Below, one piece after another: positions 52,807 to 62,128 of a stretch of 64,000 nucleotides of DNA. Each line of letters starts with the position of its first letter. Position 1 is the stretch's first letter. The notes beneath the pieces were generated by a model. It made no database searches and was not told where the DNA came from. It was given only the letters and a program-made list of their open reading frames with translations. Both the position numbers and the translations under genes were made by a program. The stretch comes from Spirosoma panaciterrae DSM 21099 (GTDB lineage: Bacteria > Bacteroidota > Bacteroidia > Cytophagales > Spirosomataceae), in contig NZ_KB893217.1 in the NCBI RefSeq assembly GCF_000374025.1, positions 222,141 to 286,140 on the forward strand, given 5' to 3'.

Positions 52807-52875
52807 CCCTGGCCAAGTACGTCTGCTTTCGTGGCGTCAGATGGGGTAGCTTTCAGGAACTAAACCCTAATCACC

Positions 52876-54801
52876 ATGGAAACGCAAACGCTTTCCTATA
52901 CCGAGGAGTACCGCCGAAGCCTGGATGAACCAGCCGCCTTCTGGGCCGAACAAGCCGGTGAAATTCCCTGGTTTCGTAAGCCAGGCCGGATTTTATCGAC
53001 CGACTCGGCTGGTCTGACCCGCTGGTTTGCCGGGGGGAAGCTCAACACCTGTTATGCCGCCGTCGATTACCACGTCGAAAACGGCCGGGCCGACCAAACC
53101 GCGCTGATCTATGACTCGCCCGTTACCAATACCATCCGTCGATATACCTATACCGAACTCCGCGACGAAGTGGCTCAACTGGCCGGGACTCTAAAGCGAT
53201 TGGGCGTCCAGAAAGGCGATACAGTGGTCATTTATATGCCAATGGTGCCCGAAGCGGTGTTTGCCATGCTGGCCTGCGCCCGGATCGGGGCCATTCATTC
53301 GGTGGTGTTTGGTGGGTTTGCTCCGCATGAACTGGCGCTGCGTATCGACGATGCTCATCCGAAAGTCGTTCTGTCGGCCTCCTGCGGTATCGAGTTCGAC
53401 CGGATTATACCTTACAAACCGCTGCTGGATGAAGCCCTGAGACTGGCCTCTTTTTCGCCGAACCACTGCCTAATCTTACAACGGCCCATGCTGGAAGCTG
53501 AATTGACACCCAGCCGTGATCTGGACTGGACAACGGCGGTTCAGCAATCGCTCAAAGCCAGTGTAGTTCCGGTCAATGCAACTGACCCACTGTATATTCT
53601 CTATACGTCCGGTACAACAGGCAAGCCGAAAGGGATTATCCGCGACAATGGAGGGCATGCGGTGGCGTTGAAATACAGCATGCGGGTGGTGTACGATGTG
53701 CAACCCGGCGATACATTCTGGGCGGCATCCGATCTGGGCTGGGCCGTTGGGCACAGTTATATCGTGTATGGCCCCTTGCTGCATGGCTGTACCACCGTTT
53801 TGTTTGAAGGCAAGCCCGTTCGCACGCCCGACGCGGGCACGTTCTGGCGAGTGATTCAGCAACATGGGGTCAAGGCTTTTTTTACAGCACCAACGGCGTT
53901 TCGGGCAATTAAAAAGGAAGACCCGGAAGGCTTACTCCGACAGCAATACGACTTATCATCGCTGAAATACCTGTTCGTAGCGGGTGAGCGCTGCGATCCG
54001 CCTACACTGCATTGGCTGGAGCAAACGGTAGGGGTTCCGGTCATCGACCATTGGTGGCAAACGGAATCAGGCTGGCCGATGGTTGCCAATCAAATGGGTA
54101 TAGAGCCGGTTCCTGTCAAAGCGGGTTCATCGACCCGCCCGGTAGCGGGTTTCGACTTACAGATTCTGGGCGAAAACGGTCAGCAACTTGGTCCCAACGA
54201 AGAAGGGTACGTTTGCCTGAAGCTTCCCTTACCGCCCGGTTGCCTGCCAACCCTCTGGAACGATACTCCTCGCTTCCGGCAGTCGTACCTGAGTCGGTTT
54301 CCGGGCTATTACCTCACGGGCGATGGCGGCTACGTCGATACCGATGGGTATGTGTTTATCATGGGCCGGGTTGATGATGTGATTAATGTAGCCGGACACC
54401 GACTATCGACCGGCGAGATGGAGGAAATTGTGGGCGGCCACCCGGCCATTGCCGAATGTGCTGTAGTAGGTATTGCTGACGAACTGCGTGGACAGCGACC
54501 GATTGGCCTGGTTGTGCTGAAAGACGGCGTTTCGACCGAAGAAGCGACACTGGAGACGGAGCTAGTAACGATGATTCGGGATACCATTGGAGCCGTGGCT
54601 TATTTCCGGCAGGCAGCCGTCGTAAAACGATTACCCAAAACCCGATCCGGTAAAATCCTTCGGAAAACGATTCGTCAGATTGCCGATGGCGAAGCGTTCA
54701 CAACACCCTCGACCATCGACGACCCGACCATTCTGGACGAAATCCGGAACCGATTATTGGAGCGAGGTATCGGCAACGCCTTTGCCTTTGCGGGTTTGTA
54801 A
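52876..54801 (+). CDS. AMP-forming acyl-CoA synthetase, propionyl-CoA synthetase (PrpE)-like
   Basis: 641 residues of the ANL superfamily. The P-loop-like YTSGTTGKPKGIIRDNGGH is at about 243-261; IRDNGGHAVAL is characteristic of propionyl-CoA synthetases, where acetyl-CoA synthetases have a VVHTxGGY-type sequence. The YYLTGDGGYVDTDGYVFIMG hinge region, VDDVINVAGHRLSTGEMEE and [11 protein letters not shown] (catalytic lysine Lys593, a known acetylation target in the family) are intact. It activates a short-chain acid, most likely propionate, with ATP and CoA. It follows the transporter-kinase and receiver genes and precedes acetyl-CoA synthetase. Confidence 0.9.
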   Translation: METQTLSYTEEYRRSLDEPAAFWAEQAGEIPWFRKPGRILSTDSAGLTRWFAGGKLNTCYAAVDYHVENGRADQTALIYDSPVTNTIRRYTYTELRDEVAQLAGTLKRLGVQKGDTVVIYMPMVPEAVFAMLACARIGAIHSVVFGGFAPHELALRIDDAHPKVVLSASCGIEFDRIIPYKPLLDEALRLASFSPNHCLILQRPMLEAELTPSRDLDWTTAVQQSLKASVVPVNATDPLYILYTSGTTGKPKGIIRDNGGHAVALKYSMRVVYDVQPGDTFWAASDLGWAVGHSYIVYGPLLHGCTTVLFEGKPVRTPDAGTFWRVIQQHGVKAFFTAPTAFRAIKKEDPEGLLRQQYDLSSLKYLFVAGERCDPPTLHWLEQTVGVPVIDHWWQTESGWPMVANQMGIEPVPVKAGSSTRPVAGFDLQILGENGQQLGPNEEGYVCLKLPLPPGCLPTLWNDTPRFRQSYLSRFPGYYLTGDGGYVDTDGYVFIMGRVDDVINVAGHRLSTGEMEEIVGGHPAIAECAVVGIADELRGQRPIGLVVLKDGVSTEEATLETELVTMIRDTIGAVAYFRQAAVVKRLPKTRSGKILRKTIRQIADGEAFTTPSTIDDPTILDEIRNRLLERGIGNAFAFAGL

Positions 54802-54805
54802 TCAT

Positions 54806-54915
54806 TGAACCTGTTTAAACGTATGCCGCATTAACGCTTTTGTCATCCCGAGGAACTAGGAATGAAAAAAACACACCTATCGGGCAGCAATTTTCTAAAT
54901 GTTTAAACAGGTTCA
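54806..54915. repeat. Intergenic element with 15-base terminal inverted repeats
   Basis: TGAACCTGTTTAAAC (54806-54820) and its exact complement GTTTAAACAGGTTCA (54901-54915) enclose 80 bases that include GTCATCCCGAGGAACTAGG, reminiscent of the 28793 repeat family. The element begins four bases after the synthetase stop. It looks like a small non-autonomous mobile element. The rest of the 320-base gap (54916-55121) is A+T-rich, with only a near-match TACTTTTA box at 55041-55048. Confidence 0.65.
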
Positions 54916-55121
54916 TTGGATAAGGCGTTTTGACGGACGCTTTCTATCAAGTTTATGACGTATTCTATCAAAGCGCTTAAATCTATAGCAATTTAGCAAT
55001 TTTCGACTTCAAAATCTCCAACCCTTTGGCTGTATCTTCCTACTTTTACCAGTCCTTAATTTAGTCGGCTGGACGGTATCCGTAGTGATGATGCTCAGCC
55101 AGCATAAACCCTTTTGTACCC

Positions 55122-57029
55122 ATGCGTATCAGAACCTTTGACGAATATCAGTCGGCATACAACCACAGTGTGGAAGACCCGGAAGGTTTTTGGGCCGAAA
55201 TCGCCCAGGAATTTCAATGGCGTAAACCCTGGAAAAAAGTACTGCAATGGAATTTCGAGCAGCCCGACGTAAAATGGTTTTTAGGCGGTAAACTCAACAT
55301 TACCGAAAACTGCCTGGATCGTCATGCCCACGAAAAGCCGAACTATCCGGCCATCATCTGGGAACCGAACGACCCTGCCGAACCGAGTGTTACGTTTACC
55401 TACAAAATGCTGCATGAGTACGTCTGCCGTTTTGCCAACGTACTCAAGCGCAATGGCGTACAAAAAGGCGATCGGGTCTGTATCTATATGCCAATGGTAC
55501 CCGAACTGGCCGTGGCGGTATTGGCCTGTGCTCGCATCGGAGCCATTCATTCGGTGGTGTTTGGCGGCTTCTCGGCCCAGTCTATTGCCGACCGCATCAA
55601 CGACGCGCAGTGTTCGGTGGTGATCACTTCGGATGGGGCACTACGCGGCAACAAAGCCATCCCGATGAAAGATACGGTCGATGATGCGTTGATCGGCTGC
55701 CCTTCGGTGAAACGGGTTATCGTACTCACGCATACCCGTACCGCTGTTTCGATGCTGAAAGGCCGGGATGCGTGGTGGGAGCAGGAAATGAAACAGGTTA
55801 CCTCCGACTGCCCCGCCGAAGTGATGGACGCCGAAGACCCTCTGTTTATTCTCTACACGTCTGGATCGACCGGAAAACCGAAAGGCGTGGTGCATACCTG
55901 TGGAGGGTATATGGTGTACGCTGCCTATACGTTCCAGAATGTATTTCAGTACGAACCCGGCGATGTTCATTTCTGTACTGCCGATATTGGCTGGATTACG
56001 GGGCATAGCTACATTGTGTACGGGCCGTTGCTCAACGGTGCTACCTCGCTCCTGTTTGAGGGCGTACCCACCTGGCCTAATGCCGGACGGTTCTGGGATA
56101 TTGTCGACCGTCACCGCGTCAATATTCTGTATACAGCCCCAACGGCTATCCGATCGCTGATGGGTTTCGGCCTGGAACCACTGGAAGGCAAAGATTTGAG
56201 TTCGTTACGGGTACTGGGCTCGGTTGGTGAGCCCATCAACGAAGAAGCCTGGCATTGGTACGACGAACACATCGGCAAAGGCCGCTGCCCCATCGTTGAT
56301 ACCTGGTGGCAGACCGAAACAGGGGGTATCCTGATCTCGCCACTGGCCGGTATCACCAAAACCAAACCCACCTATGCCACGCTACCCTTACCCGGTGTGC
56401 AACCGATCCTGGTCGATGAGAACGGCAAGGAAATCGAAGGCAATGGCGTGAGTGGCAATCTCTGCATGAAATTCCCCTGGCCGGGTATTCTACGCACCAC
56501 CTGGGGCGACCATGAGCGATGCCGCACCAACTATTTTGCTACCTATCCGGGTTTATACTTTACGGGCGACGGCTGCCTGCGCGACGAAGAGGGCTATTAC
56601 CGCATCACGGGCCGGGTCGATGATGTGTTGAACGTATCGGGCCACCGGATTGGGACTGCCGAAGTCGAAAATGCCATCAACATGCACACGGGTGTGGTCG
56701 AAAGTGCGGTAGTGGGTTATCCGCACGACATCAAAGGGCAGGGCATTTATGCCTATGTGATTACTGAAAATGACCCTGATCATAGCGCCGATCTGATGCG
56801 CCGGGATATTCTGGCCACGGTAAGCCGGATCATTGGCCCGATTGCCAAGCCCGACAAAATTCAGTTTGTCAGTGGTTTACCCAAAACCCGTTCGGGCAAG
56901 ATCATGCGTCGAATTCTGCGCAAAATTGCCGAAGGCGATGTCTCGAATCTGGGCGATACCTCCACCTTACTCGACCCCAATGTAGTGGAAGAGATCAAAG
57001 CAGGGGCATTGATCGAAATAAAGGCCTGA
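55122..57029 (+). CDS. acs: Acetyl-CoA synthetase (AMP-forming)
   Basis: 635 residues, the usual Acs size. Motifs in order: the early [40 protein letters not shown], the P-loop [19 protein letters not shown] (about 245-263), [47 protein letters not shown] and the C-terminal [11 protein letters not shown] with Lys593, the position acetylated in Salmonella Acs. It converts acetate, ATP and CoA to acetyl-CoA. It is the last gene of the acetate module, separated from the propionyl-type enzyme by a mobile-element-like repeat, so it may have its own promoter. A long terminator palindrome follows. Confidence 0.95.
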   Translation: MRIRTFDEYQSAYNHSVEDPEGFWAEIAQEFQWRKPWKKVLQWNFEQPDVKWFLGGKLNITENCLDRHAHEKPNYPAIIWEPNDPAEPSVTFTYKMLHEYVCRFANVLKRNGVQKGDRVCIYMPMVPELAVAVLACARIGAIHSVVFGGFSAQSIADRINDAQCSVVITSDGALRGNKAIPMKDTVDDALIGCPSVKRVIVLTHTRTAVSMLKGRDAWWEQEMKQVTSDCPAEVMDAEDPLFILYTSGSTGKPKGVVHTCGGYMVYAAYTFQNVFQYEPGDVHFCTADIGWITGHSYIVYGPLLNGATSLLFEGVPTWPNAGRFWDIVDRHRVNILYTAPTAIRSLMGFGLEPLEGKDLSSLRVLGSVGEPINEEAWHWYDEHIGKGRCPIVDTWWQTETGGILISPLAGITKTKPTYATLPLPGVQPILVDENGKEIEGNGVSGNLCMKFPWPGILRTTWGDHERCRTNYFATYPGLYFTGDGCLRDEEGYYRITGRVDDVLNVSGHRIGTAEVENAINMHTGVVESAVVGYPHDIKGQGIYAYVITENDPDHSADLMRRDILATVSRIIGPIAKPDKIQFVSGLPKTRSGKIMRRILRKIAEGDVSNLGDTSTLLDPNVVEEIKAGALIEIKA

Positions 57030-57032
57030 GCA

Positions 57033-57096
57033 GGAGTTGAGTCATAAAAAAGGGCGTTGAGATTGATCTCAACGCCCTTTTTTATGACTCAACTCC
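57033..57096. terminator. 31-bp perfect palindrome, bidirectional terminator
   Basis: Arms 57033-57063 and 57066-57096 are exact reverse complements. Inside the stem AAAAAAGGGCGTTGAGAT pairs with its complement, so each strand shows a GC-rich inner hairpin followed by six T. It lies between the converging acs and lipoprotein genes and can terminate both. Confidence 0.9.
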
Positions 57097-57101
57097 CAAT
57101 T

Positions 57102-57605
57102 TTACGGATTTGGAATTGCTTTTACTTCAATTTTGGCACCACTGGCCGTTGAGAATCCATACGATTTGATCAGGGCTAACCAGCTCTGATCGCTTGGATC
57201 GGTAGAGTTACCGGCAATTTGGCGGCTGAAGTTCAGGTTTGTTTCGGTCAGGTTATCAATAGCCCAGGTATCGACCGATCCCGAAGTACTGGTAATAATA
57301 AATGCCGTTTCATCGGCATTGAACTTCCAGGTTCCCGTCGTTGTCGTACCGGGCAGAATTACCTGCGAAAATGACTTATCAGCTTTGAAGTTCATATACG
57401 ACGACGAAAAATCAACCAGGTTACCAGCACCGCCCCCTTTTGTATAGGCTGTTACGGGTATGGTTCCGAGGGTAACCGACGCTGTCTGGAACTGCCAGTT
57501 ACGTACGATCAGATCCGTTTTCGTTTTCGCGGCCGGTGTATCATCTTTTTTACATCCCCAAAGGAGCGTTACGCTTAAGCAAAGTAGAGCAAAAAGCTTT
57601 TTCAT
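57102..57605 (-). CDS. Lipocalin-like lipoprotein of unknown function
   Basis: 167 residues. The lipoprotein signal is LFALLCLSVTLLWGC, with the cysteine at residue 18, so it is lipid-anchored in the envelope. The mature part starts with DLIVRNWQFQTASVTLG, the W of a lipocalin-like first strand, and continues with YMNFKADKSFSQV, TGTWKFNADETAFIIT and a strand-rich C-terminus. This fits the small Bacteroidota lipocalin-like family with one eight-stranded barrel. Ligand and role are unknown. It is a single-gene unit converging on acs. Confidence 0.85.
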   Translation of the reverse strand: MKKLFALLCLSVTLLWGCKKDDTPAAKTKTDLIVRNWQFQTASVTLGTIPVTAYTKGGGAGNLVDFSSSYMNFKADKSFSQVILPGTTTTGTWKFNADETAFIITSTSGSVDTWAIDNLTETNLNFSRQIAGNSTDPSDQSWLALIKSYGFSTASGAKIEVKAIPNP

Positions 57606-57781
57606 GATTGGTCAAAAAAAGAGAAGTTTAGTGAATTATTTACCCAAAGTAAGTGAATAAATAGGAAACCTCCTGTGCTTTAGTGAGTAAAAAAATAGTC
57701 AGTCCTTTCAGAAGCGAACACAACTAGTTCAGAATATTCCGTATACCACTGATTATGAACCTTTTTTCATACAAATAACCG

Positions 57782-60700
57782 CTATGCCGTCGCTAACTCC
57801 CTGGGCTTGTGTGTAGTATTCTGGCGATAAAATAGTCGGTAGATAATTGGGAAGATCAACAGCGTCAGAACAGTTGCGGTTATCAGCCCACCGATCACAA
57901 CAATAGCCAGAGGTTTCTGCGTTTCGGAACCGATTCCGGTCGAAATGGCCGCTGGGAGCAGGCCAATGGCCGCCATCAGAGCCGTCATCACCACCGGGCG
58001 AATGCGCGTCTGTACCCCTTCTCGTATCGCTGTATCGAGTGGCATTTTCTGCAGCCGATTGTTGTTGAATACCGAAATCAGGATAACCCCATTCTGGACA
58101 CAGATACCAAACAGGGCAATGAAGCCCACCCCTGCCGATATGCCGAAGTTCATGCCTGTTACGTGCAGGGCCAGAATCCCACCAATGAGGGCAAAGGGAA
58201 CGTTGAGCAACACCAGTCCGGCATCTTTCGCATTGCCAAACAGAATAAACAAAATGACAAAAATAGCCGCCAGACTCAACGGCACTACCTGCCCCAGTCG
58301 CTTGGTAGCCCGAACCTGATTCTCGAACTCGCCCGTCCAGTTGATCGAATACCCTTTAGGCAGACTTTTTAGAGCCGCATTCACCCGGCGTTGTGCATCG
58401 GCAATGGTACTGCCCAGATCGCGCTCACGGACCGAGAATTTGACCCCAATAAATCGTTTGTTGTTATCCCGATACACAAAAGCCGGGCCGGTAACTTCGC
58501 GGATGGTTGCAATTTCGCGTAATGGGATTTTGTTGCCTCGCAAGGTGGGCACCATAAGCCGCATAATATCATCTTCGGTTTTCCGATAGCTTTCGCCATA
58601 CCGCACCCGAATATCGAATTTACGTTCTCCTTCATACAAAATCGACGCGGTTTTACCGCCAATCGCCATTTCGATCACCGCCTGGGCATCGGCTGTCGAA
58701 ACACCGTATAAAGCCATTTTCTGGTCGTGAAATAATACGCTGATTTCGGGCTGACCAATGTTGCGCAGAATCCCGACATCTTTTACACCGGGCACGTCGT
58801 GGATAGCCGCCAGAACGGTGTTCGCCAATTTGTTCAGTTCATTCAGATCATCGCCAAAGATTTTTACGGCATTGCTGGCATTCATCCCGGCCACAGCTTC
58901 GGCTACGTTGTCGATGATCGGCTGCGAATAGTTGTAGTTGATGCCCTGAAACTGTTTCAGTTTCGCATCCATTTCCTCAATCAGTTCATCGGTCGTAATT
59001 TTCCGCGTCCACTCGTCTATCGGCTTCAGGTTTACCTGCATCTGCACGTAGTAAAAGCCGGAAGGATCGGTACCATCGTTGGAACGTCCCGTCTGCGACA
59101 AAACCCCATTCACTTCCGGAAACTCCATCAGTTTCTTCCGCAGTATTCGCACCATGCCTACCGTTTGGTTGAGCGAACTACTCATGGGCAATTTGGCCTC
59201 AACCCACAACGCCCCTTCGTTTAGTGTCGGCAGGAATTCGGTTCCGAGAAAGGTGGCCGAGAAAAAGGTAGCGATCATAAACGCGATAGCCGCCAGCAGA
59301 CTTAACCGACGATTGGCGTAGCATTTGGAGAAGCCCGCCATCACAATCCGGTTAAAGAAATTTACCAGCGGGTTGTTTTTCTCCCGCACGTTTTTCTTCA
59401 GCAGGATGGAACAAAGGAGCGGGACCAGCGTCAGGGTAAACAACAGAGCGCCCAACAACGCGAAACCAAGCGTCCAGGCCAGCGGAGAAAACATCTTGCC
59501 TTCTACTTTCTGGAACGAGAAAATGGGCAACAAAGCGGTGATAATGATGAGCTTGGAGAAGAAAACAGCCTTCCCTAACTCGCCCCCCGTTTTCTTGATA
59601 AGTCCTAGTTTACTCATCCGATTGAACCGGGCCATACCCGTCTGATGAGCCAGGTGATCGAGCGCCACAAAAATGCCTTCGACCATGACCACCGCTCCGT
59701 CGATGATGATCCCAAAATCGACCGCTCCCATCGATAGCAAATTGGCCGACATACCCCGCATTCGCAAACACATAAACGCGAAGAGCAAGGCCAGCGGGAT
59801 AATGATCGACACAATCACCGTAGTTCGCCAGTCGGCCATAAACAGGAACACAATCACCGTAACCAGAATAATCCCTTCCGTAAGGTTGTGCAAAACGGTT
59901 TTCGTACAAAAACTAATCAGGTTATCGCGGTCGTAGAACGTAACCATCTTCACATCCGACGGCAGGATGCGGGTATTCAGTTCGTCGATTTTGGCCTTGA
60001 CCCGCGCCAGCACCTCGCTCGGATTTTCGTTTTTCCGCATCACCACAATGCCTTCGACCACATCATCATCGTCATTCAATCCAACCTGACCTACGCGCGG
60101 GAAATTCGATTCGGCCACTTCGGCCACGTTTTTCACCAGTACCGGATTACCATCCAGATCTTCTACGATCAGGTTTTCGATATCCTGAATAGACGTCAGC
60201 AAACCGATTCCCCGCACCACATACGCCTGTCCGTTTCGCTCGATCACATCCCCCCCCACATTAATATTACTGCGCGTAACGGCCTGATACACTTCCAGTG
60301 GGGTAATATCGTACTTAGCCAGCTGCGTGGGGTTGACCCGGATTTCGTAGCTCTTATCCCGTCCGCCAAAAGCCACTACATCGGCCACGCCCGATACTGA
60401 ACGGAGCTGCCGGTCAATGACCCAGTTGTGGAGCGTGAGTAGTTCACGACTGTCGCGGGTAGGCGATTTAAGGGTAAACCGGAAAATCTCGCCCGTTGGT
60501 CCGTAAGGGGGCTGGACTTCAGGTTCGACGCCATCGGGAAGCGATACCGTACGGAGTTGGTTGTTGACCTGCTGCCGGGCAAAAAAGTCTTCCACATCAT
60601 CCTCAAAAATGATCTTGATGATGCTCAGCCCAAACATGGTGATGGAGCGCACATTGGTTTTACGTTGTACCGAGTTCATCGATACTTCGATAGGCACCGT

Positions 60701-60904
60701 TACAAACCGTTCGATTTCCTCCGCAGAGCGCCCTTTCCACTCCGTCACGACGATAATCTGGGTATTCGTAACATCCGGGAAAGCCTCAATGGGTGTGTTC
60801 AGATAGCTGGCGATACCCGCCACGACCAGCCCAAAGGTCATGAAAAAGATAAAGAAGCGGTTCTTGAGTGAAAAACCGACAATATTGCGGATGAATTTGT
60901 TCAT
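57782..60904 (-). CDS. czcA: Heavy-metal efflux RND pump (CzcA-like)
   Basis: 1040 residues, the inner-membrane pump of a tripartite efflux system. It opens with FIRNIVGFSLKNRFFIFFMT and YLNTPIEAFPDVTNTQIIVV. The transmembrane-helix-4 motif is VDFGIIIDGAVVMVEG, with Asp396, Asp402 and Glu409; this acidic set marks the Zn/Co/Cd/Ni branch, while Cu/Ag pumps such as CusA lack it. The large periplasmic loops and a second helix set (GVGFIALFGICVQNGVILIS) are intact. The ATG at 60904 is preferred to a TTG at 60910. It is the last gene of a TolC-adaptor-pump operon and uses proton influx to expel metal. Confidence 0.94.
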   Translation of the reverse strand: MNKFIRNIVGFSLKNRFFIFFMTFGLVVAGIASYLNTPIEAFPDVTNTQIIVVTEWKGRSAEEIERFVTVPIEVSMNSVQRKTNVRSITMFGLSIIKIIFEDDVEDFFARQQVNNQLRTVSLPDGVEPEVQPPYGPTGEIFRFTLKSPTRDSRELLTLHNWVIDRQLRSVSGVADVVAFGGRDKSYEIRVNPTQLAKYDITPLEVYQAVTRSNINVGGDVIERNGQAYVVRGIGLLTSIQDIENLIVEDLDGNPVLVKNVAEVAESNFPRVGQVGLNDDDDVVEGIVVMRKNENPSEVLARVKAKIDELNTRILPSDVKMVTFYDRDNLISFCTKTVLHNLTEGIILVTVIVFLFMADWRTTVIVSIIIPLALLFAFMCLRMRGMSANLLSMGAVDFGIIIDGAVVMVEGIFVALDHLAHQTGMARFNRMSKLGLIKKTGGELGKAVFFSKLIIITALLPIFSFQKVEGKMFSPLAWTLGFALLGALLFTLTLVPLLCSILLKKNVREKNNPLVNFFNRIVMAGFSKCYANRRLSLLAAIAFMIATFFSATFLGTEFLPTLNEGALWVEAKLPMSSSLNQTVGMVRILRKKLMEFPEVNGVLSQTGRSNDGTDPSGFYYVQMQVNLKPIDEWTRKITTDELIEEMDAKLKQFQGINYNYSQPIIDNVAEAVAGMNASNAVKIFGDDLNELNKLANTVLAAIHDVPGVKDVGILRNIGQPEISVLFHDQKMALYGVSTADAQAVIEMAIGGKTASILYEGERKFDIRVRYGESYRKTEDDIMRLMVPTLRGNKIPLREIATIREVTGPAFVYRDNNKRFIGVKFSVRERDLGSTIADAQRRVNAALKSLPKGYSINWTGEFENQVRATKRLGQVVPLSLAAIFVILFILFGNAKDAGLVLLNVPFALIGGILALHVTGMNFGISAGVGFIALFGICVQNGVILISVFNNNRLQKMPLDTAIREGVQTRIRPVVMTALMAAIGLLPAAISTGIGSETQKPLAIVVIGGLITATVLTLLIFPIIYRLFYRQNTTHKPRELATA

Positions 60905-60988
60905 GAGCAAAGGGGAAAGGGCATAGGGCGAAGGGGAAAAGCAGCAGCGAAACAGCCCCTTTGCCCCATACCCTCTGCTCCATGCGTT

Positions 60989-62077
60989 TTAATCATTTAT
61001 CGCGTCGTAGACCAGAAGCTGATTTTGAGAAATGACCCGTTCGCCGGGTTTCAGGCCGGTTTTGATATAGGCGATATCCCCAATGGTCTTCAGCACATTC
61101 ACTTCACGGGTTTCGATGTCGGAGCGACTCTTGAACACCATCACAAAGTGTTTCGACTGATCGAAAATGACCGATCCTGCCGGTACAGTAGCCAGCTGCC
61201 CGCCATCCTCGTAGCGTAAGGTAACCGTTGCGTGCATCTCGGGGCGAAGTTTCAGCCCGGTATTATTCAGCCGAATCCGAACCGTCATGGCTTTGGTACC
61301 TGGGTCCAGTACGGTGTAAATTTTATCGACCTGGCCTTTAAACAATTGATCGGGGTAGCTCAGGGTCTGGATGGAAGCGTCCATACCAATCCGTACCCGA
61401 CCAATATCACTTTCATTGACGTTGGCCAGCACCCATACTTCAGATATTTGCCCAATCGTGAACAGATTATCGGCATTATCGGAGCGAAGCTGCATGCCCC
61501 GGTTCACATTCTTTTCGATCACATAGCCATCCAGGGGCGCTTTTACGGTATAGATCGACGTTTTGCCAAGCCCATAAATATGAGCCACTTCTTTTACCCG
61601 ATTGGCCTCTGCCTGTGCTTTCTCCACCTCTTTCTGAGCTGCCACCACTTCACGCTGTGAGACCAGTTTGGTTTCGAACATATCCTGCGCTACCCGCAGA
61701 TTTTTCTCCGCCAGCAGTAAATCCGACTGGGCCTGAATGCTCTGCCGCTCAATATCGGCTACTTCACCTGACCGGATCGATGCCAGGGTCTGTCCCTTAT
61801 GTACATAATCTCCAAGCTCTACCTTCACATCCTCGACATTGCCGCCCACCAGTGGAAACACTTTAATCACCCGGTTTTCATCGGCGACCACCTTCCCAAC
61901 CAGCGTCAGTTCGCTTCGTACAGGCTGCATCACCGTACTATCCAGACGAATCCGGTGCATCATCGTATCCGACAGCATAAAGGCTTTCTGCTCTTCCTGC
62001 GCAGGCTTGGGAGCGCAACCTACCAAAGCTGCTAACCCGCTAATCAGCAGGAGACTAGGACAAACAAAGCGATTCAT
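60989..62077 (-). CDS. RND efflux periplasmic adaptor (membrane fusion protein)
   Basis: 362 residues. A lipoprotein signal (LLLISGLAALVGC, lipobox cysteine at 21) anchors it in the membrane. The barrel-sandwich hybrid half (KVFPLVGGNVEDVKVELGDY) is followed by a helical hairpin with coiled-coil character (about 105-160, IERQSIQAQSDLLLAEKNLR) and the second half-motif TVKAPLDGYVIEKNVNRGMQ. Then come a beta-barrel domain and a membrane-proximal domain (PAGSVIFDQSKHFVMV). It links the pump to the outer-membrane channel. No His- or Met-rich metal-binding extension is present. The gene lies between the TolC-like and pump genes. Confidence 0.93.
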   Translation of the reverse strand: MNRFVCPSLLLISGLAALVGCAPKPAQEEQKAFMLSDTMMHRIRLDSTVMQPVRSELTLVGKVVADENRVIKVFPLVGGNVEDVKVELGDYVHKGQTLASIRSGEVADIERQSIQAQSDLLLAEKNLRVAQDMFETKLVSQREVVAAQKEVEKAQAEANRVKEVAHIYGLGKTSIYTVKAPLDGYVIEKNVNRGMQLRSDNADNLFTIGQISEVWVLANVNESDIGRVRIGMDASIQTLSYPDQLFKGQVDKIYTVLDPGTKAMTVRIRLNNTGLKLRPEMHATVTLRYEDGGQLATVPAGSVIFDQSKHFVMVFKSRSDIETREVNVLKTIGDIAYIKTGLKPGERVISQNQLLVYDAIND

Positions 62078-62128
62078 AGATAATTTGTGGTTTTGTTGTA
62101 CCAGGCTTACGGAATACCGGAAACCTTA

